Shown: positions 46,640 through 57,889 of the stretch, one piece after another
Numbering within the stretch: position 1 is the stretch's first letter
Layout of the letters: each line of letters begins with the position of its first letter
Assembly (NCBI RefSeq): GCF_010093535.1
Contig: NW_022985169.1
Coordinates: forward strand, 124,001 to 188,000
Direction: 5' to 3'
DNA length: 64,000 nt
DNA from: Lindgomyces ingoldianus
Lineage: Eukaryota > Ascomycota > Dothideomycetes > Pleosporales > Lindgomycetaceae
The notes under the pieces: model-generated
Database searches by the model: none
What the model saw: only the letters and a program-made list of their open reading frames with translations
Told to the model about the DNA's origin: nothing
Program-made: the position numbers and the translations under genes

Positions 46640-46945
46640 TCCATAGATTTGCCGGTCAAAATGCTCCAAAGTATTTCTGCCTGAGCTGCTCCATTTCAGC
46701 TGCTTCTGGATATTCTTCGAGAAATTTGCCTATCTCATCCTTCTAGAACCCATTGTATGGATTGACGTTATAGGCGGTCGTATTTCCCAATACTCTGGGT
46801 ACCAACCAGCCGTGTCCCAGTCGATGATTCCAACAATATTATCTCCATTGACAAGGACATTCATGCTATTCAAGTCTTTCTTGCGGAATTCGCCGATCGT
46901 CTTCTCATCAAAGATGCAGTGGGTAGTACACGAGGCCAAAGCCAC
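46640..46945 (-). pseudogene. APH-type phosphotransferase, C-terminal fragment
   Basis: The minus-strand frame gives KKDLNSMNVLVNGDNIVGII followed by DWDTAGWYPEYWE, the catalytic-loop and metal-binding region of the aminoglycoside phosphotransferase-like family, usual form HGDL-x-x-x-N-I-L-V...G-I-I-D-W-E. The His-Gly of the loop has become Lys-Lys. Further on, in another frame, NVNPYNGF-stop-KDEIGKFLEEYPE follows; the stop is TAG at a TGG (Trp) position. The N-terminal lobe is missing. Fungal members of this family are many and mostly of unknown substrate. Confidence 0.65.
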
Positions 46946-47205
46946 CTATTAGCTAGAGGGGTGTATCGGCTGGCTGTTTGGACCATATTTCATCATGTCG
47001 TAGAGACCCGCTGACATTTACTAATAGATATCAGATACGGTACTCGACGGGTGTTGCTCCCCCAGCGATTGTGTGGACGCCACTGAAGTTTTCAACAATG
47101 CCTGACTGACTAGACGCGATCCCATTATGTCAGTGCATATCTACTATTAACGATATTGCGCCTTTATTGGAGGTCCAATATGGACGCAATATTTAAAGCA
47201 GGGTC

Positions 47206-47655
47206 ATCTTGCACAATGGCAGAGCATCCTGTTGAGAACATCTTCCGCTATCGATTCGCGAACTGAGACTTGCTCGACGAAGAATTGCTCGCCGCAGGAG
47301 CACCGGCTTCGAGCGAGGATATCCAAGGAGACGTGGAAGGGAATAAGCGTCTTACTCTCCTGGGCGATTTGGTCTAACAGGAGACTGTTCTGAAACCATA
47401 GTATAGCTCTGGTAACAGTACTCGTAAGTGCATATTCCAGAAGGTGGTTGGAGAGACTGACCTTGTCAGAGGAGGGCTTTGATGAAGTGAAAGAGTTATG
47501 CAGGAATAGGAAGCTGAGCCGGCTAGCTCAAGAAAGCGGATTGGTAAACTGTGTCGCGAAAAATCCGTGACAGAAGGGCGAAGTGCCACAGGAGACTGCT
47601 GCCTCGACAATTGAAGCACTGGTAGGAGCGGTTTATCTGGACTGCAGGAGGACAT
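47206..47655 (+). pseudogene. RNase III domain protein, disrupted
   Basis: Reads EHPVENIFRYRFAN-stop-DLLDEELLAAGAP, then GNKRLTLLGD, and, after a frame change, LSRLAQESGLVNCVAKNP-stop-QKG and ETAASTIEALVGAVYLDC. GNKRL-x-x-LGD and AASTIEALVGAVYLD correspond to the two acidic signature regions of RNase III domains. Two of the stops are TGA where CGA (Arg) is expected (C-to-T), and others are TAA. No double-stranded RNA-binding domain is seen. The family includes dicer-like and mitochondrial ribosomal (mL44-like) proteins, and small fungal RNase III-domain genes; which one is not clear. Confidence 0.6.
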
Positions 47656-47746
47656 GTCAACGGTCAATAAAGTCCCTGAAGCTATCAATTTAGACCAAAG
47701 AACTTAGGTGGAAATAAGTTTCTTGCAGACCGGATCTTGAGGGAGG

Positions 47747-49205
47747 ATGCTGGACCTAAATGTACTGGTGCAGAGTGCACCGGGGAATGGCAGCTCGATG
47801 GCGTTTGTCGACGACTACCCAGCGTGGATTGCGGGCCCCTCGGCGGAGGAGAACACGCAGACTATCCAAGACGAGATCGTACCGATGCTCGAGAGGTGGG
47901 AACGGACTAGCGGCGCCGAATTCGAGGCTGCTAAAACACCTTTCATCCACCTGGCGCGATACAAAGGAGCTGGCAGGGACAGCAGCGGGCCACTCCGGTT
48001 CAGAGGGAAAGAGGTCCCGCCAACGGACAGGGTCAAGATTCTCGGGGTCACGCTCGACAAAGAAGTGCGGTTCAAAGTGCACCTGGCGGACAAAGCCGGC
48101 AAGGCAACGAAGGCAGCGCTGGCATTGCACAGACTAAAGGGACTCCAGCCGAAGACGGTCAAGCAGCTGGGGATGAGTGCGGTGCTGCCGGTGGCGGACT
48201 ATGGGTCGCCGATATGGTACCCGATTGCGACACAGGAATGAGGCGGCTTCTACAACAGGTACAGAGGATCACAGCACAGGTAGTCATCAGAGGATTCCGC
48301 ACCGTCGCACTGTCGGTTGCAGAGGTCGAGGCCGGACTGCTGCCGCTAGAGCAAAGGCTTCACAAACAGGCGATCTCTTTCTGGGTGTCTATTCACAAGC
48401 TGGGTCAGTCCCACCCGCACTGGATGATCAAACGACAGAGGCTCTACAGACGGCACAGGTTGCCGCTCCAGCAGATCGCGGAGATGTGCGTGGTGCAGGT
48501 GGACGAGGTGCTGGAGGTCAAGCCATATGCCTGCCCGCCGTGAGTGGCTCGAGCCGAAGTGGTGGTGTGTGACGAAGAGCGGGCCAAAGAGATAGTGTAA
48601 GCTTGGATAGGCCGACATCTATGTGGATGTATCCGTACGCAACGGCAGGGCGAGAATTGGCATTTACGCACTTCTATCTAAAGTATGTATCTCGAAGACG
48701 GTGGCCAGCTCCGAGCAGGCAGACGCGCACCTCACTAAGCTACTAGCCATCAGCGAGGCGGCTAACTAGCCGCGGGACCCGTCATGTACGACCTGCGACG
48801 CTGCTGGGCGCCCTGTACACGCATCCAGCATACGGATCTTCGCGGACGCGTAGTCGGCGCTGCTCTCGGTACGGAGTTGGAGGCCAAGCACGTGCTAGGG
48901 AGTGGTAGCAGAGATCACGAAGCTCAGGATGAATAACATCACGATGCACTACGTCACGATGCACTGGATCCTAGGGCACTCGGGGATCGAGGGAAACGAA
49001 AAGGCCGATAAGTTGGCAAAAGCGGCTACGAGGATAGAGAGCGATGAGCTACCGTAGCGGGAGGGAATCCCGTGGTATATGATGTGACTGGCGCTGGACA
49101 AGTCTGGCTCTATAGTAGGGCCCGCTCCGCCAGTAAGGGCAGACACGGGTAAGTTCACGAAGAAGATTGATGTAGCACTGCACACGGGCAAGTCGGCGGA
49201 GATGT
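47747..49205 (+). mobile_element. Non-LTR retrotransposon fragment (Tad1-like), RT and RNase H remnants
   Basis: The reverse transcriptase starts mid-domain. The catalytic box reads MAFVDDYPAW (FVDD in place of YVDD), followed by the thumb region (RVKILGVTLDKEVRF, SAVLPVADYGSPIWYP). A frameshift near 48235 leads to MRRLLQQVQRITAQVVIRGF and more. An RNase H domain follows in broken frames: IYVDVSVRNGRARIGIYALL, then stops at expected Trp and Gln codons, and LGHSGIEGNEKADKLAKAAT. RT followed by RNase H in this style is typical of the Tad1 and I groups. Endonuclease, ORF1 and the 3' tail are absent. The copy is dead. Confidence 0.8.
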
Positions 49206-49414
49206 TCTAGCAGCTGGCAAAGAAACATGGATGGAAGATGAGCACGGTTGCTTTGGTGTGGATCAACAGGAGGGTCACGTCCCCCATCATCGGGTTTAGT
49301 ACTGAGGAGAGAATGGATGAGGCGCTGGAATCGAGGGGGAAGACATTGACGTATGAGGGGGAGAAGTATCTAGAGGAGATGTATCAGCCTATGAACATCT
49401 AAGGACATTCATAG
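49206..49414 (+). pseudogene. Aldo-keto reductase, C-terminal fragment
   Basis: In the same frame as the preceding retrotransposon piece, the sequence changes to QLAKKHGWKMSTVALVWINR followed by RVTSPIIGFSTEERMDEALE and EKYLEEMYQPMNI. This is the C-terminal part of fungal aldo-keto reductases (VALAWI...SPIIGxSxxERM...YL-E-x-Y-x-P). The family's usual last residues GHS appear after a TAA that replaces a Gln codon (CAA to TAA), followed by a natural TAG. The N-terminal barrel is missing, so this is a fragment joined to the element. Confidence 0.75.
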
Positions 49415-50310
49415 CCAGGCTGTACTTTAGGCGGGCATGAGTATACATTTCCAAAGAGGTGGATGCATCTACAAGATGAAGTTCGGATCCATATGCACCG
49501 CAAAGCTAGGCATCAAAACCTCCGAATGGTTCCTGCAGCATTGGGCTTTGCGAATCCCATGCTTGCTCAGATTCCCATGGCTGAGTGCCAAGCTATTTCC
49601 ACTTCTATCCGATTGCGTGGGCCTCTTGCTTGATTCGTATCGTGGTTCTTGTCGGTACCTGCCTCATGTGAACCGATGTGTGAGTGATGCTTGCGACTTG
49701 GCTGAAACGATGCGCGACTTTCTCATTCGAACGCCTGATGGCTGATGACGTAGGACGAGGTCGCGTGAGAGGTCTCACCACCAGCAGGAGAGGCCATGAA
49801 CAGCATCACAACACAGCAACAACCCACGCAAACGGCCTCAATCAAGCTTGAAAACCCTCAAGAGCGAGGTCCTTCCATTGTACCTTCGAATCCAGCGGTT
49901 TCTCGGGCTTGGACACCTCGCAAGGGGCCGGCGTGAGGGCTCACCCCGCATTTTACCCCAGACGTGACGTCCGTGCACGGGTCAGTTGGGGCGTCTAACC
50001 GGATTGGCGACATTCCATTGGGTGGTGGTGTGGTGATCAAGTGACACGCCGGCCTCCTGGCCATTCCGCAGGCGTTCTGACTGACCCCTCATCTCGCTGG
50101 CTGCGCCCTCCTTCCTTCCTCTCTCTCTCCTCTCACACACTCTGCTGTGCCTGAATCTGAAATCGAACACCTGTCTCCTTCTACACCACACCACCCCCGT
50201 ATACACCCATCCACTGACCCTCCTTGTCTACCCATACCTCCTCTTTACATTGCCCTCCCCTTGTCCAGCTCGCTCAACCCTTGCTGAACAGCAGTCATAC
50301 CATTGCGGCC
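49415..50310. other. Intergenic; promoter of the DUF6699 gene
   Basis: A 102-codon frame (49437-49745) has no recognisable features. From about 50100 the sequence is strongly pyrimidine-rich (CTCTCTCTCCTCTC), typical of fungal promoters of well-expressed genes. Confidence 0.45.
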
Positions 50311-51100
50311 ATGGCAGCTGAAACTCAGAATACCCTGTCCAAAGTCGACTCACTTGTTGAGGACGCCCCCGCCAAGGATCTCAAGAAGGGCCACCGGAGA
50401 GGCAGCTCGACGGCAACGAATGTCTTCAATATCGCTGACCTAGGTAAGTAGCCTCGTTCCTTCCTGTTGTGGTTAGGTGAGAGGGGATGTGGGGCTGACT
50501 GTCCGGCAGAGAAGGAGGGCAAGACCATCAAGATTGCTCCTGAGACACAGAAGCTGAACTGGTATGTTGACGATTCCGCTATCTCCGGCGTTGATGCCAG
50601 CCTGTTGATGACGGGTGGTGTTGTTGTCGTTCGGACTAGGCCCGGCTTTGCCAATTGTGGAGGATAAGGCTGACTCATGGGGTTTGTAGGAAGCTGAACA
50701 CCTCGCCTGCATCATTAGATGAGAAGGAGACGTTGAAGAAGCCGCTGTGCACGCCAATGGTCAAGAAAGTCGACCTCCACTTCCCGCTTGGGCTTGAAGT
50801 CACGGCACGGAACCTCAAGGGAGTGACCATCAAGGATGCCCTAGACGCCATCTACAAGCAGTTCAAGAAGAAGGTATGTCTCCATTCTATCTCGTTGCTC
50901 TGTGTTGTATTCTCCCACCCTCCGGCCAGCCAGCCTCGCTAATCCGTCCGTCCACCCAGGCCGATGACGAACTCGACCTACCCATTCTCGCCGGCTTCGA
51001 GTGGGATCCGGAAGAGTGCTACACGCGCTTCATTGTTCATCAGAAGAAGGAAGGCGCAGCCGCACCCTCCAAGAAGAAGAAGAAGGGCGGTGACGAGTAA
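50311..51100 (+). CDS. DUF6699-type conserved protein, 169 aa
   Basis: Four exons: 50311-50443, 50510-50561, 50690-50873 and 50960-51100, phases agreeing. The joined core reads IAPETQKLNWKLNTSPASLD, PMVKKVDLHFPLGLEVTARN, GVTIKDALDAIYKQFKKK and GFEWDPEECYTRFIVHQKK. This is the small beta-rich domain that I recall as DUF6699, common in ascomycetes and of unknown function. The N terminus is charged (DLKKGHRRGSS) and the C terminus is a lysine run (SKKKKKGGDE), so the protein may be nuclear or bind nucleic acid; that is inference. No signal peptide or membrane span. The pyrimidine-rich leader suggests good expression. The domain name is from memory. Confidence 0.85.
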
Positions 51101-52194
51101 TGAACAACTCGCCCCCAAGCCTTCCCAACACTCGCCTTCTGACGCGGGCCTCTCGGTTCCATATTCGTTATTTCAACATCTGAGATATAGATAGTGGGTC
51201 ATGGATGTGCGCATCCGGGTTGCTGGCTGTGATTCCGATCTGCTAGGGGAAGCTCTCAGCGGTATTCGATCGCCTTCTACTGCTGATAGTGTGGTCTGCG
51301 GGCCGACTTCGGTGCCTGGAGAGGATCGGCGGTGCGCGCGTGGACTGCGCTGTTGGTGGTGAGGATTGAGGTATCGCTCCTGGAATCTGTTTCTATCTGA
51401 CGATATAGATTTTGTAAAGGCTGTCTGCCGGGTGAGATGGCGGCACCTTATTCATCATCTGTCATGTATTGTACTGGGACTTCTATTTCCGGATTGCTGG
51501 ATGGCGTCCGTTAGAATGAGAGGACTGGTTTATTGAGTGCCGCTGTGCGAAGTGTGTGAAGTGTGTTGTAGAAGGGGTTTGGGACCCACGGCAAGAGAGT
51601 GCAGCGCCTGGTCTCAAAGTGGGATAAGCTCGGGAAGATGCGTTTCTAAGCGAAGGTTCCCCCCCCAATTCACTACTTGGCTATTTCGTTTCGTCTTGGT
51701 CTTTGCATTTTTCCTTTATTTCTTGCAAGGTGGTTAAACATTCTCTTTGATTCCGGACTGGTGCAATATTTGACTCGGTTCTCGGCTTTGAGATTCTAAG
51801 TCGGGTTCCACAAGATTTCTGACATCTCTGTTCGTTCCACAACGGCGGTTTCAAATTTTTAGAAGCCTAACACAGTACAACATAATTTCAATTGTTGATG
51901 GTAAAGGACGTGAAAGCTTGTTTCGAAATAAGCATTGCAGTCCCCACAGCGGATGGTGGCAACAATAGACGATATTAGAGGATCTAGAGATCTGGCTTCC
52001 AAGGTCCGGTTAGGCCGAAATGGTTTCCGGGAAGGAAGTATAAAACTTCTACTATGGCTTACCCCCCTTAGCTAAGTTATTGAAAATCCCTTCTGCCTCT
52101 ACTTCTATCATATATTAGTCTCTCCATTCTCACATTCATTTGAATTCGACTTCGAATTTGGGCCGTAGAACGATGAAGGGAACTATACCCCTTT
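51101..52194. other. Intergenic, no gene seen
   Basis: 3' flank of the DUF6699 gene, then AT-rich DNA with no motif. Confidence 0.4.
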
Positions 52195-52689
52195 ATGGTA
52201 GCGACGACGGTGATCCCGGCTTGGATATTACAAGCAACGGCAACGAGATATTCAGATAGACAGAAGGGAGCCTGTGGTTGCGGGCTGGCGAGTAGCAACT
52301 CCATGTTCTCGTGGCAGGTAAGCATCCCCCTCCCCATAGTCACTAACGACCCTTAGACATAAGTAGCCCCAGGGTTCTACACAGCTGCAGCCTCCCGATC
52401 CCTCTCCGACCATTACAACACCTCGTGGTGCGGCTCCGACTGCGGCAAATGCTACACCCTCACCTCCATTAGCTCTGTCACTTCCCCCACCTGCGGCGCC
52501 AGCAGAGCCGCGAGTCAAAGTATCATCGTTATGGTTACGAATTTTTTCCTGAATGTAGGGAAGGCGCAGTGGTGTCCAATTGTTGAGGGACAGAATAATT
52601 ATAGGGTTGAGTATCATTTTGATATCATGGTTGAAGATATGACGAGCGAGATGTTGGGGGCTAATGTAATTGTGGATTTTGAAGAATAA
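52195..52689 (+). pseudogene. GH45 endoglucanase (EG V type), decayed
   Basis: Exon 1 (52195-52317) reads TATRYSDRQKGACGCG and SSNSMFSWQ before a GTAAGC donor. The second part reads YTAAASRSL, WCGSDCGKCYTLTS, SIIVMVTNFFLNVG, AQWCPIVEGQNNYRVEYHFD followed by IMVEDM and VIVDFEE. This is the catalytic domain of fungal GH45 (subfamily C, Trichoderma EG V-like), with the FDIM region that carries the acid catalyst. Signs of decay: no splice joins the parts in phase, the conserved VTNLCP has lost its Cys (VTNFF), and the frame stops at DFEE instead of continuing to the last cysteines. No cellulose-binding module follows. It would have cut beta-1,4-glucan outside the cell. Confidence 0.7.
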
Positions 52690-54018
52690 TCTCTAACCCG
52701 CCGAGACACTTTATTGCGACAAATTTCATCCCCGAAAGGCTCAGCCAGAGGCATCTTCTCCCTTCCCATATTTATCACAGTATCAACTTCCGTATTAAAA
52801 CGAGCCTTCTTGTCACCAAGTCGCCGACCATCCGCCCCCAGCACTATGTCCGGGGCCCCTTTAGGACGATACATAGCTAAAGGAGCATCGAGACGTAGAG
52901 CAATTCTACAAGGATATCGTGTACCATTATCTTGATGAACGCATCCTTATCCAAAACCGGATTAAAGACTATTCGGCGTGAGCTGAAAAAGAGCCTCAAT
53001 TGGAATACTATGGCCTTTTCAAGCGGGGAGAATCGAGTCATCGATGGTACCGAATACTGAAGGATTGGGCCACGAAATATAGTCGCCAAATACTCTGTTG
53101 AGGTGAGTGTCAGTGACAGTTATGAACTTTCCTAGACGCCGTATGAGCAAGAGAGGATATCATTGTAGCCAGAGCAGACGTCTCCACTCTCCGACCAGCT
53201 TTAGTTTCACTCCCCTAGTGAATCACCTTAACGAGGGAGCATGAAAAGCACGCCATCCTGCGCCGATATACAAATTCCCCTTCTATCGCTTTATTTCTGC
53301 TAGCTTTCTAAAATTACCGACCAAGATTGTGCGCTAGAATGATCTGAGTTCGCCTAGGGGGTGAGGTCCTCCACCCTCACGCTGTCGGGGCTACCACAAT
53401 ATAGTATCAGCATTACTGGAAACGTAGGGTTTTAAGTTGATGATTTTTCCATCAACTCAGACGAGAACTGTGATGAAATAAACTATGAACTCTTCCTAGA
53501 AGGGGCAAGGAAGGAGTACAACAAGCCCTTAAATTGATGCAGACATTACCGCTTCGACGTCTAGATCTTGTCCCTCACACCTTAACCATTTCCGCCAATT
53601 ATTCGTTTCTCACCGATGGTCTACTCAGCAATGCATTACCGGGAATAGAGCATTTGGAATATTTCCATTTCTCAATTTTCGAAGCCGTGGCTACATACAT
53701 AGCTGGTACCTAGCAACTATGTAATGAAGAGATATTTCTTGCTCCCGGCTAGGCATTCTAATATCATCCTATGTTCGCAAGGCCGAAAGCAATGGAAAAT
53801 CAAGAGTAACGTTGGTATTGGGGGAGAACCTTTTAAGGCTCGATAAGTTGTCCCGCCCTTGAACGCTTCCCAAGTGTCAAGCTAAAAATAAACACGCTAG
53901 AATGTTTTTGTCTAGGCACGTGATCTAGCCTTCCTATATTGGGGGCTAACGTTCCACAGCCACCACAAAATCCTGGCCAGTTTCTAAGTTTCGCGAAGGA
54001 TTCCTACGTTTAGTCAGC
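52690..54018. other. Intergenic, no convincing gene
   Basis: Minus-strand frames at 52874-52614 and 53089-52877 have no recognised motif. A leucine-rich plus-strand stretch near 53530-53710 (LPLRRLDLVPHTL, LPGIEHLEYFHF) hints at an old F-box/LRR remnant but is too short to call. Confidence 0.4.
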
Positions 54019-56359
54019 ATGCTCCAGCTCCGAGGAAAAAGACATAAGCTCGGCCAGATCAGCTCCTACAGCCTCATCTCCGAGGCTCCTATCACTCTCA
54101 ACCTTTCGCTCTGCCGCTCATTCACATCGTTGCTCACCCCTCATGTATCCGTATCCTCGAAGAGGCGCACTCCAATGGCTTTCCTCAGCTTGAAAAGACG
54201 ACGACAGGTTACCCAGAGTTTCGATTATCTTCTTAAAGATTCATGGTTTCCAGAGGTTCAGTCGATCTTCACTGCATGGCTCGCCTTAGTTATGGTATTT
54301 TTCCTCCTCGGGTACTACTTCAACAAAGCACCATTTACGTGGCACGGTCTATCTCTGAATACTTGGGTTTCAATCTTCTCTACGGTCATGAAAAGTTTGC
54401 TCTTGTTCACGGTTTCCGCATGCCTTAGTCAATGGAAATATATTTCCTTTTCGCAGAGAAAACGAAAGTTAATCGACTTCGATCTCTATGACGGGGCCAG
54501 CCGTGGGCCGAATGGAAGTGTGAGTTTACTGTGGAGTATGCAATTCAGGTAAGCTAGAACTATCGTGTCTTTGGATGTGAATTGCTGATGTGTGGAATTT
54601 AGATCGCTTGCATCCATCGGCGCTGTCATCACGATACTATCGCTTGCGATTGATCCATTCGTGCAACAAGTCATTGGACTGGGACAGATTCAGACGCCTG
54701 ATAATTCTACTTCCATCCCATTTGCGATACGATACGCAAAGGGAACCCAGCATAGCCTGAATAACCGAGGTAGGCCACGTGCTCTACATTCGAAAGTATG
54801 CGCTGATGTCGCATAGCTTCTGAAGTCAGCTATGTTCCCACAATTGATTTCTCGCTTCAATCTGCAATTATGGCCGGGTTATCCGAGCCCAAGGACACCA
54901 TCCTCCAACAAACCGAGTTCCGATGTTCCGGCACCCAGTGTTCTTGGAAACCTTTTCTTAGTCTCGGGGTTTGTAGCTCTTGCGCAGACATCACTGGAAA
55001 TTTGACCCAAAAATGGGTGAGCTTGGGGCACAATAGATCACTTCAAGGTGCTGAATTTGCCTTCAACAAAGTCAAGAATCTGACGGCGACAACCCCTGTC
55101 AACACCTTCAGCCTTCCTAACGGGCTTTACATCGAAGACTATAAAGACTATTTTATCGACATGGTGACGTACGGGACCAGCAACCGCTCGAAAACGATTG
55201 CTTTCCAGAAAAATGATACTCTTTTGTATGCACTTACCATTATTCATCGGCTAAATAGAAATCAGCCTGGAGGGTTATCCGACTTCAAAGCCATGGAATG
55301 CGGACTCAGTTATTGTGTTCAGAATATAACGTCCAAGGTCGTCAATGCGAGTCTCACTGAGAATGTAGTCGTCCTCCCGGTAGTTCTTTCGGACGGATCA
55401 TCTCAACCAGTATCTACCGATACACCCAACCCGTCATCAGGCTCGCTGTGGACACCGTACCTCTACCCCAGGACCGACCTCCAACTGATGGCAAATAACA
55501 CTGGCTTCAACATCACTCAGGCGGCACTGAATTCTATTGGATACTTCATGAATTCGACTTTCGTCAAGTCTGGAGGACGAACACTTGGCGCAACAGGATT
55601 CTACATTAAGTCTCCACCGCAACAAGAAAAGGGGCAAGACCAAGGTGGCGATCAGGGAACAGACTCTAGTACTGATTCTGGTCCCCAATTCCAACCCGCT
55701 GCCATGCAACAGATCTTCACCATGAACATCACTGCAATGTTCGAATCCGTAGCTACGAGTATGAGCATTAATTTTCGCACAAACGACGAGTACCGAAATG
55801 TCCTCCTGGGTTCTACGGCAGTCACAGTTTACAAGGTACGCTGGGGCTGGATCGCGCTGCCCGTAGTGAGTGTGCTTGGGGGTACGGGCTTCCTCTTCAT
55901 TACTATTTTCTATTCGTACCAACACAGACTCCCGCTGTGGAAGTCGAGCTCGCTATCAGTTCTCAAGTGCGGCGCGCAAATGGGTGATATCTTGAAGGAT
56001 GAAGAGACGGTGAGTGATATGGAAGACAAAGCGGAAAATACGTATATTGGATTGATGGATGAGAAGAAATCCTTACTCGGTGAGCGGAAACTCCATTCTC
56101 TGATAGTATCGTGTGGGTAGTCAACGCATGCTAACTTGATTTAGCGGACTCGGACTCCACACGAGGCCTTCGCTCATCTGAGAATTTCGAAATGACGACG
56201 TACAATTCGGATCTTCCACCGAGATTACCGAACATCCGCAGCTCTGATGTATCTTTCATCTCGCTACCTTCGAACGAAGATCTTTTGTCTGAGGACATGT
56301 CGAGGAGGCTCTCTTGGGAAGAGGAGGACGATTTGGGAAGGATAAGCTATCGGCCTTGA
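54019..56359 (+). CDS. DUF3176 membrane protein, 724 aa
   Basis: Four exons: 54019-54548, 54603-54769, 54817-56079 and 56145-56359, phases agreeing. N-terminal spans: IFTAWLALVMVFFLLGYYF and WVSIFSTVMKSLLLFTVSA, followed by the family motif LSQWKYISF...LYDGASRGPNGSVSLLW, then a span SLASIGAVITILSLAIDPFV with QQVIGL after it. A large Cys-containing, N-glycosylation-rich outer region follows (FRCSGTQCSW, CSSCADITG), then a last span near WGWIALPVVSVLGGTGFLFI and a cytoplasmic tail. This layout is DUF3176, abundant in Leotiomycetes and Eurotiomycetes; function unknown. The start at 54019 is uncertain: ATG 54174 (MAFLSLKRRRQV) gives 672 aa and may be the real one. Confidence 0.88.
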
Positions 56360-56409
56360 TACGGGCATATGAATCTTTGCCAAGATACGGTTATATATTT
56401 CATCTTAAT

Positions 56410-57072
56410 ATGGTGATAGTTAAGTATGCCTGTCCCGAGCTACGATTGCTACCCACTGCCAGTGGAGGTTTCCGTTCACCTCTTTCTCTCAAGAGAGCAC
56501 CACAGCACCCTCCCAAGGTGCGTTCTAGATCGACAAAAGCTTGGCAAAAGGCAAACCTCTTCCTTCGTCGCACCTCCTCCCACGGCCTTCGTCTCCACCT
56601 CCTAACATGGGGTCTGTCAAGAAGAAACTGGATTTGTAGAAGTAAGTAATGAGTTTCCCAGTTCTGCTATCAGCCCATTAATTTTCTGGCAGGATCCTCA
56701 CCTGAAAGTGCACTTTTGGCATTCACCCAAGAGCTCCTCCCAGTGGTTGCCCCGCAAAATTCAAGACACAGTCTATTTGCATATTTGGGACGCCGAAGCT
56801 TGGAAAGCGCTTGCATACTCTTTGGTTCTGCAGTTCGTGACTGTTACGAAAGTTCTACCGTCTTCATGGATTTCGTTGACTACTCCGCAGTTCGCCAAGA
56901 GGAACGTCGTGGGACAACAGCTTACTTCGTAGGCTCTAAAATAGCTTCTTGCGTTCTTAATAGACCTTCCAGTGTCCTACCCGTCCGATATACTTGGTCT
57001 CTTCGACAATGGTGTGTTAAATCATGGAGTCAAGCCAAAGAATTAGAAGCCTCGCAACCTAGCTATCAATAA
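56410..57072 (+). CDS. Possible two-exon gene, hypothetical
   Basis: A frame from about 56410 to 56641 joins through a 54-bp GTAAGT...GGCAG intron (56642-56695) in phase to 56696-57072, ending RQWCVKSWSQAKELEASQPS. The second exon reads SALLAFTQELLPVVAPQ, LFAYLGRRSLESACILFGSA, which looks protein-like, but an overlapping frame also stays open. The first exon has unconvincing composition. No family recognised. It begins 50 bp after the DUF3176 gene. Confidence 0.25.
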
Positions 57073-57889
57073 TTAATACGAGTCCAAAAATAATGGTATT
57101 AACAGTATAGAGTTATTTTAGTGGGCCAGAGAATCTACATTTAGGGGAGGGCTTCGAGCTCCGCATCCGCTTGTTTGATTTGCCAAATCGTTACGTGATG
57201 TCCTGCTCGAGCCCTCTAGTGGCTCCTCACCGTATGTATCTCAAACGAATCATTGACCAAAACTCGAGAGACGAAGTTTGAACGTGAAACTGTCTTTCTG
57301 GGAATGATATAGATATCCTATGGCCATCGTCATGACTAACACTGAAAGGTTCTTGAAACTTGGTGTTGTAAGCAGCTCTGGGACGTAGGAAGCACAATCC
57401 TGTTTGCTACCTCTCTATCATAGCAAGGGCCTTGTTGGCTTTGTAGTGCTCCCGTACCCATTCCATAGGCTATGTACTGCATTACTGGGATAGTGGGGGC
57501 CCTCCAAGAGGGATAGTGTAAATTGAGTACTCATGCTGCGTAGCTTGCATCACTGTTCTTATGTGGGTGACGGTGACGTAGGTATTCTAGATGATGCGTG
57601 AATACCCAAATTAGTGTAAAGAATGTCATATACTAGGCTGGCAGTGCCGAGGCAGTGAAAGACAGCGAGGTATGTGGTCATACAGAGCTTGCTTCATGGA
57701 CTTAGCCTAGAGTAGGTGCAAGGTAAAGGCGACGACGACCTGACCCAAACCACCACGCCAAGATTATTTCTACTTTCACCGCCGTCCCTCATCTCAATTG
57801 ATTCAACACACCGCCTGAACAATTCAATCCAAATCCTATTCTCCCTTATACCTCCACCCCTCCTCACCAACCAGCAACTATCAGCCAGC
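57073..57889. other. Intergenic, no gene seen
   Basis: Short frames only. The last 150 bases are CT-rich and form the leader of the next gene. Confidence 0.4.
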
